NCBI GenBank assembly: GCA_029260375.1 | Contig: JAJDDI010000062.1 | Coordinates: 1 to 37,184, forward strand | Length of the DNA stretch: 37,184 nt | Reading direction: 5' to 3' | Source of the DNA: Phycisphaerales bacterium | Lineage (GTDB): Bacteria; Planctomycetota; Phycisphaerae; Phycisphaerales; UBA1924 | Part shown: positions 16,143 to 24,503 of the stretch, piece after piece | Position numbering within the stretch: position 1 is the stretch's first letter | Layout: each line of letters opens with the position of its first letter | Position numbers and translations under genes: made by a program | Notes under the pieces: model-generated | Told to the model about the DNA's origin: nothing | Seen by the model: the letters and a program-made list of their open reading frames with translations, nothing else | Databases searched by the model: none

Positions 16143-16850
16143 TCAGCGCCGGCGCTTCTTGGACTTCTGGTGCTGCTTGGGCGTGACGTGGAACGTCGCC
16201 GTGCACCGCCCGACGCGCTTCTCTTTGCCCACCAGCCGGTCGCCCGACCGCTTCGGGCGGTTCTTGTCACGCTTCTTCTTGAGCACGGGCAGCGTCTGCA
16301 CGATCTCCATGTCGATCGTGATGTTGAACTCGCTCCCCGTCGCCACCAGGCTCGGCACGTCCTCCTGCGGCGTGATCCGGTACTCCGCCGGCCCGAAGCA
16401 CGGACGCATGAACTTGTACTCCAGGTGCTTGCACACCACCTCGTAGTCCCCCCCGCACACCCCGAACACGTACGCCCCGCCCGCGATCTCACTGTTGCCC
16501 AAGAGCGCCGCGCCCGCCATCGCGTTGTACCAGTTCCGGTTGAACCGACGGAACGGCAGCGTCGCGCTGAATGTCATCGCGTCGATCTGCTTCATCCGGA
16601 TGCCCGAGCGGAACGCGTACGGCAGCCAGATCAGCGAGCACACCCGGTGCCAGAAGTGGTTCCGCGTGCTCAGACGGCTGATGTACGCCTCGATCTTGTC
16701 CGCCATCGACCGCCTGCCCCGGGGCCGGGGCGCCGGCGAAGGGCTCGCCTCGGGGGCGGGCGTGGGCTCCGCGACAACCGGCGCGCCGATCGCCTGGGCA
16801 TCCGCCGGGGCGGGTGGGGGGCTTGCCGGGCTGGCGGGCGGTGCGGTCAC
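16143..16850 (-). CDS. DUF4442-like hotdog-fold protein
   Basis: The open frame gives 235 residues from a GTG at 16850. The first 48 residues are Pro/Ala/Ser-rich low complexity. The conserved core begins at MADKIEAYISRLSTRNHFWH (ATG 16706, which would give 187 residues) and includes FNRNWYNAMAGAALLGNSEI and AGGAYVFGVCGGDYEVVCKH, the pattern of the DUF4442 family of putative hotdog thioesterases. The tail is very basic and ends KSKKRRR. Catalysis is unproven in the family. GGAG lies about 11 nt before the GTG; the ATG has no clear ribosome-binding site, so the longer form is kept with reserve. It is downstream of the metallo-hydrolase (69-bp gap) and upstream of the membrane protein. Confidence 0.75.
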   Translation of the reverse strand: MTAPPASPASPPPAPADAQAIGAPVVAEPTPAPEASPSPAPRPRGRRSMADKIEAYISRLSTRNHFWHRVCSLIWLPYAFRSGIRMKQIDAMTFSATLPFRRFNRNWYNAMAGAALLGNSEIAGGAYVFGVCGGDYEVVCKHLEYKFMRPCFGPAEYRITPQEDVPSLVATGSEFNITIDMEIVQTLPVLKKKRDKNRPKRSGDRLVGKEKRVGRCTATFHVTPKQHQKSKKRRR

Positions 16851-16919
16851 GCTCGGGACGTCTCCGGAGTCAGGGTCCGGGCATTGTAGTGCCCGCGGCC
16901 CGGGGTCAGACGCCCCGCG

Positions 16920-17930
16920 TCATCCGTCCTGCGGCGCCAGCTCGAACCACCCCTTCTCCGTCCGCCGCACCTTCTGAACAGGGTTCCCCGGCTCGTGATC
17001 GAGCACCAGCGTCCAGTCCTCCTCCGCCGCCGACTCCAGGAACCACCGCTTGCTCACCATCGACGTGAACGGCTCCACGTCGTACGCCAGGCTGTACGCC
17101 TGCCCGACGTGGTGCACCGTCGGCATCACGTCCGGAGCGAACACCACCTTGTTCCCCGCCGGGTCCTTGAACGCGATCGCCTGCTGCCCCCACGTGTGCC
17201 CCGGGACCAGGAACACGAAGATCCCCGGCAGCACCTCGCTCATCCGCTCTTCGGTGGGCGCCTTGGGCGCCTCGTCGCGCGAGGGCTTGCGGTTGGTCGG
17301 GAACGGCTTGGGCGAGTCGATCAGCCGCAGCCTCGGGCGACCGTTGCCCAGCGTCAGCCCCTCGTCCTCGAACGGCAGGATGTGGTCGCGGTAGTACGTC
17401 TTGGTCATCACGCTGTCGTTGTTCCGCGCGTCCACCCACTCACGCCGCTGCACGATCAGCTCCGCGTTTGGGAACGTGAACTTCACGTCCGGGCTGTCCC
17501 CCGACGACGCCCCGGGCTTGGTCGCGCTCCAGTCGGGCGTCTCGCCCGCCCGCACGCGCCGCGTCAGCCCGCCCGCGTGGTCAAAGTGCAGGTGCGTCAC
17601 GATCGTGTGGTCGATCTGCCCTGCGCTCACCCCCGCCTCGGTCACCGCAGTCTCCACCGTCCGACCGTCGAGCGCGAAGATGTCGCGCATCTTGGCGCCG
17701 AGCTTGTCGCCCGTGCCCGCCTCGATCAGGATCCGCCGCGGGCGATCGCCCAGCTTGGCGTCCGACTCGCTCGACTCGAGCAGCAGACAGTTGTGGCTCA
17801 GCAGCATCCGGTGCCGGTCGTCGATCTCGACGCTCCGCGACCAGACGACGCGCGGGATGATGCCGAACATGCCCCCCGCGTCGAGCTTGAGGGAGCCGGC
17901 GCGGAGCACTTTCCATTTCCATGTGGTCAT
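16920..17930 (-). CDS. Metallo-beta-lactamase-fold hydrolase
   Basis: The 336-residue protein has the zinc-binding signature THLHFDHAGG (HxHxDH) near residue 115. Downstream metal ligands are VPGHTWGQQAI (His), VVFAPDVMPT (bridging Asp) and DHEPGNP near the C-terminus (His). The layout resembles lactonase-type members (AHL lactonase / quinolone-degrading group) rather than true beta-lactamases or RNases, but the substrate cannot be assigned. No signal peptide is seen. The ATG at 17930 is chosen because similarity starts there; an upstream in-frame start at 18017 would run into the divergent GNAT gene 42 bp away. No good ribosome-binding site is visible. Confidence 0.85.
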   Translation of the reverse strand: MTTWKWKVLRAGSLKLDAGGMFGIIPRVVWSRSVEIDDRHRMLLSHNCLLLESSESDAKLGDRPRRILIEAGTGDKLGAKMRDIFALDGRTVETAVTEAGVSAGQIDHTIVTHLHFDHAGGLTRRVRAGETPDWSATKPGASSGDSPDVKFTFPNAELIVQRREWVDARNNDSVMTKTYYRDHILPFEDEGLTLGNGRPRLRLIDSPKPFPTNRKPSRDEAPKAPTEERMSEVLPGIFVFLVPGHTWGQQAIAFKDPAGNKVVFAPDVMPTVHHVGQAYSLAYDVEPFTSMVSKRWFLESAAEEDWTLVLDHEPGNPVQKVRRTEKGWFELAPQDG

Positions 17931-17972
17931 GGGGGGAGGGTAGACATCCCCGAACCGGCGTACGCTCGATCC

Positions 17973-18809
17973 ATGACGCCCCTCGCCCCCATCGACATCG
18001 CCCGTCTCGAGGATCACCGCCAGGCCCGCTCCGTCGCCGAGATCGCCCTCGAAGCAGAGCCCATCATGGGTGGCTGGATGTGCCGCTCCGAGCCCGGCTC
18101 CTGGTCCAACCAGGCCGCCGGCGTCGCCCTGGATGGCCCCGTCACCCCCGCCGACGTCGATCGCCTGACCGACTTCTACACCTCCGCCGCCATCGAGCCC
18201 CGCGTCGAGCTCTGCCCTTTCGCCGACGAATCGCTCGTCAGCGAGCTCAGCGCCCGCGGCTTCACCCTGCGCCAGTTCGAGAACGTCCTCTACCTGCCCC
18301 TCCAGAACCCGGGCGATCTCGCCCGGCTCCCCCCGCGCCTGCCCGAGGGCGTCACCATCCGCGTCGTCGATCGCGACGACGCCCAGCAGATCGAGACCTT
18401 CGTCCGCGCCTCAAGCCTCGGCTTCTTCCCCGACGGCGCCGACATCCCCGAGCACTTCTTCGAGTCCATGCGCCGCGTCGTCCGCCACCCGCGCACCGAG
18501 TCCTACCTCGCCCTGCTCTATGGCCGCCCGGTCGGTGGCGGGGGCGTCGAGGTCGCGAACATCGACGCCACGCTCACCTCCTGCCTCTTCGGCGTCTCCG
18601 TCCTCCCACACGCACGCCGCCGCGGCATCCAGCAGGCCCTCATCGCCGCCCGCGTCCGCCACGCCCACGAGCGCGGCGCCGTCATCGCCTGCATCGGCTC
18701 CAAGCCCGGCATCCCCACCGAACGCAACGCCGCCCGCCTCGGCTTCCGCATGGCCTACACCAAGGCCGTCCTCGCCCTGGCAGGCGAGGGGCTGGTCCCG
18801 TCGCCGTAA
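17973..18809 (+). CDS. GNAT-family N-acetyltransferase
   Basis: The 278-residue protein has a C-terminal GNAT domain (about residues 118-270). The acetyl-CoA-binding motif A is LFGVSVLPHARRRGIQQALI, fitting the Q/RxxGxG/A rule in the variant RRRGIQ. ACIGSKPGIPTERNAARLGF is the usual motif-B region. The N-terminal 110 residues look like a degenerate second GNAT half. The acceptor is unknown. The gene is divergent from the metallo-hydrolase with a 42-bp shared upstream region and ends just before a strong hairpin terminator. Confidence 0.85.
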   Translation: MTPLAPIDIARLEDHRQARSVAEIALEAEPIMGGWMCRSEPGSWSNQAAGVALDGPVTPADVDRLTDFYTSAAIEPRVELCPFADESLVSELSARGFTLRQFENVLYLPLQNPGDLARLPPRLPEGVTIRVVDRDDAQQIETFVRASSLGFFPDGADIPEHFFESMRRVVRHPRTESYLALLYGRPVGGGGVEVANIDATLTSCLFGVSVLPHARRRGIQQALIAARVRHAHERGAVIACIGSKPGIPTERNAARLGFRMAYTKAVLALAGEGLVPSP

Positions 18810-18816
18810 AACGAAA

Positions 18817-18844
18817 GCGGGCGAGAGCCGTTGCTCTCGCCCGC
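18817..18844. terminator. Perfect 12-bp hairpin between convergent genes
   Basis: GCGGGCGAGAGC (18817-18828), loop CGTT, GCTCTCGCCCGC (18833-18844). It lies 7 bp after the GNAT stop and 25 bp from the stop of the convergent secreted-protein gene. There is no long T-run on the plus strand, but ACGAAA precedes it, giving a short T-rich tail on the minus strand. It probably ends transcription from both sides. Confidence 0.75.
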
Positions 18845-18869
18845 GTAGGCAACTTCTCAATGGCTGAGC

Positions 18870-20771
18870 CTACTCCACGATCTCGTACACGTCCTGCTCC
18901 GCCGGCGCCTCGTAGCTGCCGATCACGTCGAACAGCCCGGTGATCGCCCCGCTCTGCTCGCCCGCGGCCTCCGCGTTGAACGCCGCCTCGCTCGCCGCGC
19001 CCGCGTCGCCCAGCAGCACCCGCATCGCACCCGCCATCAGCCACGAGTCTCGCGCCGCCACGCCGTTGTGCGCCAGCGTCGTAAAGTGCGAGTCCAGCTC
19101 GACAATCAGCGAGCCCAGCGTCTCGGTCCACGGGACCTCGAGCAACGCGTACGGATCCTCGCTCAGCGCCCGCCGGATCTGCGGCGCCGCCGACCGGTGG
19201 TACCCCGACGCGCTCAGCGCGATCGCGTACCCCACACGCGGCAGGCCCCAGCTCGGCGTCAGGCTCGAGGCACGGGCGAACTCACGCCGCGCCTGGTCCG
19301 GGTAGCCACGCTCGAGCGCCCGCCACCCACGGTCCACGGCCTCGACCGAACGGTCCGCGCTCGAACCCGTGCCCGCGCCGTAGTAGTAGTGGCCGCTGTA
19401 CACCGGGCTCACGTACACGTACGAGTGCGTGCGGTAGGAAGGGGAGTAGTACCAGCTCGAGCCGCGGTACCCGATCCACAGGCCGAAGGAATACCCGTTG
19501 TGGTGGTAGTAGCTCCCGTGCGAGTAGGGGTGATACCCGTAGTGGTGATTCCCGTAGCCGCCGTGGGAGTAGTGCCCGTAGTAGTTGTTGTACGTGAAGA
19601 AGTAGTTGTCACTGTTGTCGTAATAGTTCCCGTGCCCGCCGCCGTGGTTGCCATAGCCTCCGCCATGCCCGCCGCCGCGACCGCCCCGGTCACCGTGGTC
19701 GTTCCCTCCGCCGTGGTCCCCACCGCCGTGTCCGCCACCATCACCACCGCGCCCGGGGCGCTGCGTGTCAGGACGGTTCACCTTGGTCCCGTGCGACATC
19801 GAGCCCGAGCGCGGGCGACCGCCGCCGTTGGGCCCGGAGGGACGCGGACGGATCGCGCCCGAACCCGTCGTCGGACGCGAGGTCGGCGTGCGAGCGTCAA
19901 CGCGGTTCGGGCGCTGGATGTTGTTGGTCAGGCCGCCACCGCCGTTGTTGAAGCCGGAGCTGGACCCGCCGCCAGGACGCGTCCCGGGTGTGACCCGTGT
20001 CGGACGCGACCCCGAGTTCGAGCCCGAGTTCGAGGGGCGACGCCCGGGCGTCACGCTCGGCCGGTTCGCCGTGGTCTGGCTCGGACGCCCGCCCGAAGGA
20101 CGCGGCGTCACCCGCGTGGTCGTGCCCGGACGCACACTCGTCGTGCGCCCGCCGTTCCGATCACCAACCGTCGGACGGCTGGTGGCCGGGCGGCTCGTCA
20201 CCGGGCGGTTTGTGCTGGGCCGATCCGTCGTGGGCCGGTTCGTGGTGGGACGACTGATCGTGGTCCGCACGCCCGACTGACGGGTCGTGGGCGTCCGAGT
20301 CACGCCCCGTGGTTGTCTTGATGTCGGCGCCTGACGCGATGTCACCTGCGGGCGCTGGCCCCGCACAACCGCCGTCGTGTTCCGCCTCGGCGTGCGGATC
20401 GTGCTCACCGGCCCCCGCGAGGCGCCACCTCGCACCGCCGGCTGGCTCCCACGCTGCGTGTTGCTACGCGTCGTCACCGCCCCCCGCGACGGGCCTCTCG
20501 GGCGAGCCGCGGGCTGACGCATCGACCCCGAGCGCGTCCCCACCGAACCGCGGCTCGGCGCCGAACGCTGCACGCTTGAGCGAACGCTCCGCGCCGGCTG
20601 TCTCTGCGCACGCGGCGCCGTCGCCCGTGCCTGGGCCGGTCGCGAGCGAGCCGCAGACTGCCGCTGCGCCAGGTTCTGGTTCGACCGGACCCGCGAGTTG
20701 ACCTGAGCCAGTGATTCACCCGCCATGGTGGCGAGCGCGACGATTCCGATGGTGAGCAGGCGTCCGCGCAT
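18870..20771 (-). CDS. Secreted low-complexity protein with a C-terminal TPR-like region
   Basis: The 633-residue product begins with a signal peptide, MRGRLLTIGIVALATMAG, with likely cleavage after SLA. Residues about 24-325 are a very basic Arg/Ser/Thr/Pro/Gln-rich tract with short periodic units such as TNRPTTDRPSTNRP and SRPATSRP. Residues about 330-385 are Gly/His/Asp-rich. Residues about 387-467 are Tyr/His/Ser-rich (YYGHYSHGGYGNHHYGYHPY). The remaining about 165 residues look globular and TPR-like (ALERGYPDQARREFARASSL). GGAAGGGGG precedes the ATG by about 5 nt. The layout suggests an exported, surface or matrix protein; function is unknown. The repeated codons are prone to length change. 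Confidence 0.8.
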   Translation of the reverse strand: MRGRLLTIGIVALATMAGESLAQVNSRVRSNQNLAQRQSAARSRPAQARATAPRAQRQPARSVRSSVQRSAPSRGSVGTRSGSMRQPAARPRGPSRGAVTTRSNTQRGSQPAVRGGASRGPVSTIRTPRRNTTAVVRGQRPQVTSRQAPTSRQPRGVTRTPTTRQSGVRTTISRPTTNRPTTDRPSTNRPVTSRPATSRPTVGDRNGGRTTSVRPGTTTRVTPRPSGGRPSQTTANRPSVTPGRRPSNSGSNSGSRPTRVTPGTRPGGGSSSGFNNGGGGLTNNIQRPNRVDARTPTSRPTTGSGAIRPRPSGPNGGGRPRSGSMSHGTKVNRPDTQRPGRGGDGGGHGGGDHGGGNDHGDRGGRGGGHGGGYGNHGGGHGNYYDNSDNYFFTYNNYYGHYSHGGYGNHHYGYHPYSHGSYYHHNGYSFGLWIGYRGSSWYYSPSYRTHSYVYVSPVYSGHYYYGAGTGSSADRSVEAVDRGWRALERGYPDQARREFARASSLTPSWGLPRVGYAIALSASGYHRSAAPQIRRALSEDPYALLEVPWTETLGSLIVELDSHFTTLAHNGVAARDSWLMAGAMRVLLGDAGAASEAAFNAEAAGEQSGAITGLFDVIGSYEAPAEQDVYEIVE

Positions 20772-20883
20772 GGCGGCCCCCTTCCAGTCTGAGGAACGGT
20801 GTCCCATACACCCCGGGAATCCTCCCCGGCGTGTCCAAGACCCTACCGCTCAAACCGGCGCCACCCTGACATCATTCCCAGCT

Positions 20884-22281
20884 TCACCCCCTGGCAGGTG
20901 TCAGAAGCTGATTCGGGTCCTGCAGCAGACGCACGATCTCCGCCAACGCCAGCGCCGCCGTCGCCCCGTCCACCACCCGGTGATCGCACGCCAGGCTCAG
21001 CGGCATCAGCTTCCCGCTCCGGAACCAGCCGTCCTTGACGACCATCCCCTCGCGATTCCGACCCACCGCCAGGATCCCCACCTCGGGCGCGTTGATCACG
21101 GGCGTCGCGAACCGACCCGCGTAGCTGCCCACGTTGCTGATCGTAAAGGTGGACCCCATCAGCTGCTCACGCGGGATCGAGCGGCTCCGAGCCGCGCCCG
21201 CGATCGCCCCGACCTGGCGCCCGATCTCCAGCACCCCCAGCTTGTCGCAGTCGCGCAGCACCGGCACCATCAGCCCCGTGTCCGTGTCCGTTGCGATCCC
21301 CATGTGCACCGCCCGGTGTTGCAGGATTGCCATCTCATCCGTGCCCTCGCCCTCGACCGTCGCGTTGAGCGCGCCGAACTGACCCGTCAGCACCCGCGCC
21401 ACCGCCGAGCATACGAACGGCAGGAAGCTCACCCTCTCGCCCGACGCCGCCGCGAGCTGCCTGCGGAGCGAGTCGAGCGCCGTCACGTCCGCCTCGTCCA
21501 TCACCGTGAAGTGGACCGCGTTGTTCACGCTCTCGCGCAGACGGTTGGCGATCGTCCGGCGCACCCCCCGGAACGGGATCCGCGTCGTGTCCGCCCCGGG
21601 CGCAAACTGAGCCTGCTGGCCCGGCGCCGGCGCCGAACTCTTGGAGGGGGGGGCTTCCAGCCCCCCCGCAAACGACGCTGCGGGCGCGGCGCGCGATTGC
21701 TGGGAGCCCTCGCCTCCGCGAGCCGCCGGCGCGCCCCCGCCCGTGAAGCCCTTGACATCCTTGGCCAGCACACGCCCGCCCATGCCCGAGCCGATCACCG
21801 CGTTGATGTCGATGCCCATGTCCCGCGCCAGGCGGCGCACCGCCGGCGTCGCCAGCGCCTTGCCGTCCTTCGCCGACACCCCGCCAAGGTCGCCGCCCAT
21901 CGCGCCCACGACGGTCCCCGCGTCCTCGCGCTCTTCGCTGACGACCTCCGCCGCGTGCTCCTGCGCGTCCATCTCGTGCGTCCGCACGCCCTGCTGGATC
22001 GGCTTGCCGTTGCCCCCGCCGCCACCGCCCACGTACGTCACCAGCGGGTTGCCCACGTTCAGGATCTCGCCCGCCGAGCCGTGCAGCGTCTTGATCGTCC
22101 CCGCCCGCGGGCTAGGCACCTCCACGAGCGCCTTGTCCGTCTCCATCTCGGCCAGGATCTGGTGCTCCTCGACCGTGTCGCCCTCGCTGACCTTCCAAGA
22201 GATCAGCTCGGCCTCGTGCACACCCTCGCCAAGGTCCGGCAGGATGAAAATGTTGGGATCAGTGCTCTTCGCGTGCGCCAT
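20884..22281 (-). CDS. Dihydrolipoamide acyltransferase E2 of a 2-oxo acid dehydrogenase
   Basis: The 465-residue E2 has one lipoyl domain (about 10-85) with the lipoyl-lysine in METDKALVEV (Lys50). A Gly-rich linker, a peripheral-subunit-binding domain (about 142-178; TPAVRRLARDMGIDINAVIG) and a second Pro/Ala-rich linker (about 180-232) follow. The acyltransferase core (about 235-465) has the catalytic LACDHRVVDGA (His434, Asp438). It transfers the acyl group from lipoyl to CoA. Acyl specificity (pyruvate versus branched-chain) is not fixed by sequence; the neighbouring HMG-CoA lyase and acyl-CoA genes favour branched-chain substrates. The second linker contains a palindromic repeat (21647-21667) read as GGLEAPPS. 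No E3 gene is adjacent. Confidence 0.92.
   Translation of the reverse strand: MAHAKSTDPNIFILPDLGEGVHEAELISWKVSEGDTVEEHQILAEMETDKALVEVPSPRAGTIKTLHGSAGEILNVGNPLVTYVGGGGGGNGKPIQQGVRTHEMDAQEHAAEVVSEEREDAGTVVGAMGGDLGGVSAKDGKALATPAVRRLARDMGIDINAVIGSGMGGRVLAKDVKGFTGGGAPAARGGEGSQQSRAAPAASFAGGLEAPPSKSSAPAPGQQAQFAPGADTTRIPFRGVRRTIANRLRESVNNAVHFTVMDEADVTALDSLRRQLAAASGERVSFLPFVCSAVARVLTGQFGALNATVEGEGTDEMAILQHRAVHMGIATDTDTGLMVPVLRDCDKLGVLEIGRQVGAIAGAARSRSIPREQLMGSTFTISNVGSYAGRFATPVINAPEVGILAVGRNREGMVVKDGWFRSGKLMPLSLACDHRVVDGATAALALAEIVRLLQDPNQLLTPARG
21647..21667. repeat. Family A hairpin inside the E2 linker coding sequence
   Basis: Stem GGGGGGGCT, loop TCC, stem AGCCCCCCC: a perfect 9-bp hairpin with the same TCC loop and CT/AG closing pairs as the copies at 3699 and 23316, but different stem bases that still pair. 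On the coding (minus) strand it encodes part of GGLEAPPS in the unstructured linker between the binding and catalytic domains. The reading frame is undisturbed. Confidence 0.75.
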
Positions 22282-22285
22282 ATGG

Positions 22286-22320
22286 TATTTCCTAATGCCT
22301 AATGCCCGATCCCCGATGCC
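22286..22320. repeat. Heptamer tandem repeat between E1beta and E2
   Basis: Five consecutive 7-bp units on the plus strand: TATTTCC, TAATGCC, TAATGCC, CGATCCC, CGATGCC. They fill most of the 43-bp gap between the two genes. On the transcribed strand the unit nearest the E2 ATG supplies AGGA about 9 nt upstream, so the repeat provides the ribosome-binding site of E2. Confidence 0.7.
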
Positions 22321-22324
22321 TTCT

Positions 22325-23299
22325 TCAGTACGCCAGACACGCCTTCACGCCCTCGCCAATCCGAGCCGCGTCGGGCAGGTAGTCCAGCTCCAGCTTGTAG
22401 TACGGCATCACCGTGTCAAACCCCGTCACCCGCTGCACCGGCGCCTCCAGGCTCAGGAAGCACCGCTCCTGGATCCGCGCGATCAGCTCCGCCCCCAGCC
22501 CGCACGTCTTGGGCGCCTCGTGCACGATCACGCACCGACCCGTCTTCTCCACGCTCTGGGCCACCGTGTCGATGTCCATCGGGTAGATCGTCCGCAGGTC
22601 GATCAGCTCTACGCTGACATCCTCGGGCAGCTCGTCCATCATCTCCAGGCACTGGAACACGCTCGCGCCCCACGTCACCACCGTCAGGTCCTCGCCCTCG
22701 GACACCACCTTCGCCTTGCCGATCTCGATCGTGTACTCGTCCTCAGGAACCTCTTCCCGGAAGGACCGGTACACCCGCTTGGGCTCGAAGAACACGCACG
22801 GGTCCGGGTCACGGATCGCGCTGATCAGCATCCCCTTCGCGTCGTACGGCGTGCTGGGCATCAGCACCTTCAGCCCCGGGTGGTGCGCGTAGATCGCCTC
22901 GGGCGAGTCCGAGTGCAGCTCCGGGGCATGGATCCCCCCGCCCACCGGCACACGCACCGTCATCGGGATCGTGATCGCCCCGCGCGTCCGCGTCCGGAAC
23001 CGCGCCGCGTGGTTCACGAGCTGGTCGTACGCCGGCCCGAGGAACCCCTCGAACTGGATCTCCGGGATCGGGCGCATGTCCGCCATCGCCAGGCCCACCG
23101 CCGTGCCCATGATCCCCGACTCGTCCAGCGGCGTGTTCTGCACCCGGTGCTTGCCGTACTTCTCCGCAAGCCCCTCGGTCACGCGGAACACACCACCGTT
23201 CACACCCACGTCCTCGCCCAGGATGATCACACGCTCGTCGCGCTCCATCTCCTGATCGAGGGCCTGATTAATCGCCTGAACAAGTGTCAGTTGCGCCAT
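22325..23299 (-). CDS. 2-oxo acid dehydrogenase E1 component, beta subunit
   Basis: The 324-residue protein forms the alpha2beta2 thiamine-diphosphate decarboxylase with the E1alpha encoded just upstream. Family blocks are MAQLTLVQAINQALDQEMER, VIILGEDVGVNGGVFRVTEG, NTPLDESGIMGTAVGLAMAD, EIQFEGFLGPAYDQLVNHAA and GIHAPELHSDSPEA. The C-terminal transketolase domain has VELIDLRTIYPMDIDTVAQS and ARIQERCFLSLEAPVQRVTG. Length fits bacterial PdhB/BkdB. The ATG at 23299 is preferred over an in-frame extension to 23338 because the extra residues come from a palindromic repeat. GAGG lies about 7 nt upstream. The gene is 76 bp after E1alpha and 43 bp before E2. Confidence 0.94.
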   Translation of the reverse strand: MAQLTLVQAINQALDQEMERDERVIILGEDVGVNGGVFRVTEGLAEKYGKHRVQNTPLDESGIMGTAVGLAMADMRPIPEIQFEGFLGPAYDQLVNHAARFRTRTRGAITIPMTVRVPVGGGIHAPELHSDSPEAIYAHHPGLKVLMPSTPYDAKGMLISAIRDPDPCVFFEPKRVYRSFREEVPEDEYTIEIGKAKVVSEGEDLTVVTWGASVFQCLEMMDELPEDVSVELIDLRTIYPMDIDTVAQSVEKTGRCVIVHEAPKTCGLGAELIARIQERCFLSLEAPVQRVTGFDTVMPYYKLELDYLPDAARIGEGVKACLAY

Positions 23300-23315
23300 C
23301 TTCGTTCCCTCGGAG

Positions 23316-23336
23316 GGGACGGCTTCCAGCCGTCCC
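23316..23336. repeat. Family A hairpin in the E1beta leader
   Basis: Perfect 9-bp stem GGGACGGCT / AGCCGTCCC with loop TCC, 17 bp upstream of the E1beta ATG in the E1alpha-E1beta gap. It has the same core as the copies at 3699 and 21647. It could stabilise or insulate the mRNA segment. If translated it would read GRLEAVPS on the minus strand and GDGFQPS on the plus strand. Confidence 0.8.
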
Positions 23337-23337
23337 A

Positions 23338-23371
23338 CTTCGTCTCTGGTCTCACAGTCTCTTCGTCTCTG
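23338..23371. repeat. Degenerate GTCTC tandem repeat
   Basis: The 11-mer CTTCGTCTCTG occurs at 23338-23348 and 23361-23371. Units TTCGTCTC, TGGTCTC, ACAGTCTC and TTCGTCTC follow each other between them. With the adjacent hairpin (23316-23336) it makes up nearly the whole E1alpha-E1beta gap. Confidence 0.6.
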
Positions 23372-23375
23372 CTCT

Positions 23376-24503
23376 TTACACCCGCTCCGCCTGGCCCCGC
23401 AGCCCCGCCTGCTCCGGGTGCTGCCCCAGCGAGCTCGTCCGCATCGTGTCCCGCTGCGTCTTCAGGTCGTCGCACAGCTCGGCGAACGTGTAATCAAAGA
23501 TGTCGTTCGTGCTCGGCTCGCCAATCCCCTCGGCGGTCTTCACCACCTCCGACACGATCTTCTTCGCCCGCTCGCCCAGCTTCTTCTGCTGCTTCTCGCT
23601 CCACAGGTCCTTCGACTCGAGGAACTTCCGCGTCCGGATCAGAGGGTCCTTCTCCAGCCACGCGTCGAGCTCCTTCTGGTCGCGGTACCGCCGCGCGTCG
23701 TCCGCAGTCGTGTGGTCCCCAAGGCGGTACGTCACGGCCTCGATAAAGCTCGGCCCCCCGCCCTCAACCGCTCGCTCACGCGCGTCCTTCACCGCCTTGT
23801 ACACCGCGAACAGGTCGTTCCCGTCCACCCGGATCGTCGGCATCTCGTACGCGATCGCCTTCTGCGCCACCGTCGGCGAGTTCATCTGCTCGTGCCTGGG
23901 CACCGAGATCGCCCACTCGTTGTTCTGGCAGAAGAACACCACCGGCACCTTCAGCGTGGACGCGAAGTTCATCGCCCCGTGGAAGTCGCCCTCGCTCGTC
24001 GCGCCGTCACCGAAGTACGTGATGACCGCCTTGTCCTTCTCCTTGCGCAGCTTCATCGCCCACGCGATCCCCGTCGCGTGCAGCATGTGCGTCCCGATCG
24101 GGATCGACAGCGGCGTCTGGTTCACGCCCTCGGGGATCTGGTTCCCCCGCTCGTCCCCCATCCAGTGCAGCAGGATGTAGTGCATCGGCAGCCCGTGCAT
24201 GAACAACGCCGCGTTCTCGCGGTAGCACGGCGCCAGCCAGTCCTGGCCCCTGACCATCGCCAGCGCCGAACCCACCGCCGCCGCCTCCTGGCCCTTGTTC
24301 TGTGGATACGTGCCCATCCGCCCGGACCGCTGCAGCTTGAACGCGGTCTCATCGAGCTCGCGGCAGATCCACATCTGCTCGTACGCGTCGATGACCTGCT
24401 CGTCGCTCAGCGTGTCCTTGCCCAAACGGGCGTCGAACTTGCCGTTCTCGTCGAGGATCTGGAGATAATCGATCTTGGCCTCGTAGGCCTTGCGTCGGGG
24501 CAT
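23376..24503 (-). CDS. 2-oxo acid dehydrogenase E1 component, alpha subunit
   Basis: The 375-residue protein binds thiamine diphosphate through YFGDGATSEGDFHGAMNFA ending in FFCQNNEWAIS (the GDG...N motif). Other landmarks are GTYPQNKGQEAAAVGSALAM, WLAPCYRENAALFMHGLPMH, GNQIPEGVN and the phosphorylation-loop region TYRLGDHTTADDARRYRD. The HTTADD loop resembles branched-chain E1alpha and thermophile PdhA alike. Given the HMG-CoA lyase, LiuC-like and carboxylase genes nearby, a branched-chain 2-oxo acid dehydrogenase is the better guess; a pyruvate dehydrogenase remains possible. It begins the E1alpha-E1beta-E2 set, 80 bp after the acyl-CoA dehydrogenase; that gap holds a small hairpin (24535-24550). 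Confidence 0.93.
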   Translation of the reverse strand: MPRRKAYEAKIDYLQILDENGKFDARLGKDTLSDEQVIDAYEQMWICRELDETAFKLQRSGRMGTYPQNKGQEAAAVGSALAMVRGQDWLAPCYRENAALFMHGLPMHYILLHWMGDERGNQIPEGVNQTPLSIPIGTHMLHATGIAWAMKLRKEKDKAVITYFGDGATSEGDFHGAMNFASTLKVPVVFFCQNNEWAISVPRHEQMNSPTVAQKAIAYEMPTIRVDGNDLFAVYKAVKDARERAVEGGGPSFIEAVTYRLGDHTTADDARRYRDQKELDAWLEKDPLIRTRKFLESKDLWSEKQQKKLGERAKKIVSEVVKTAEGIGEPSTNDIFDYTFAELCDDLKTQRDTMRTSSLGQHPEQAGLRGQAERV

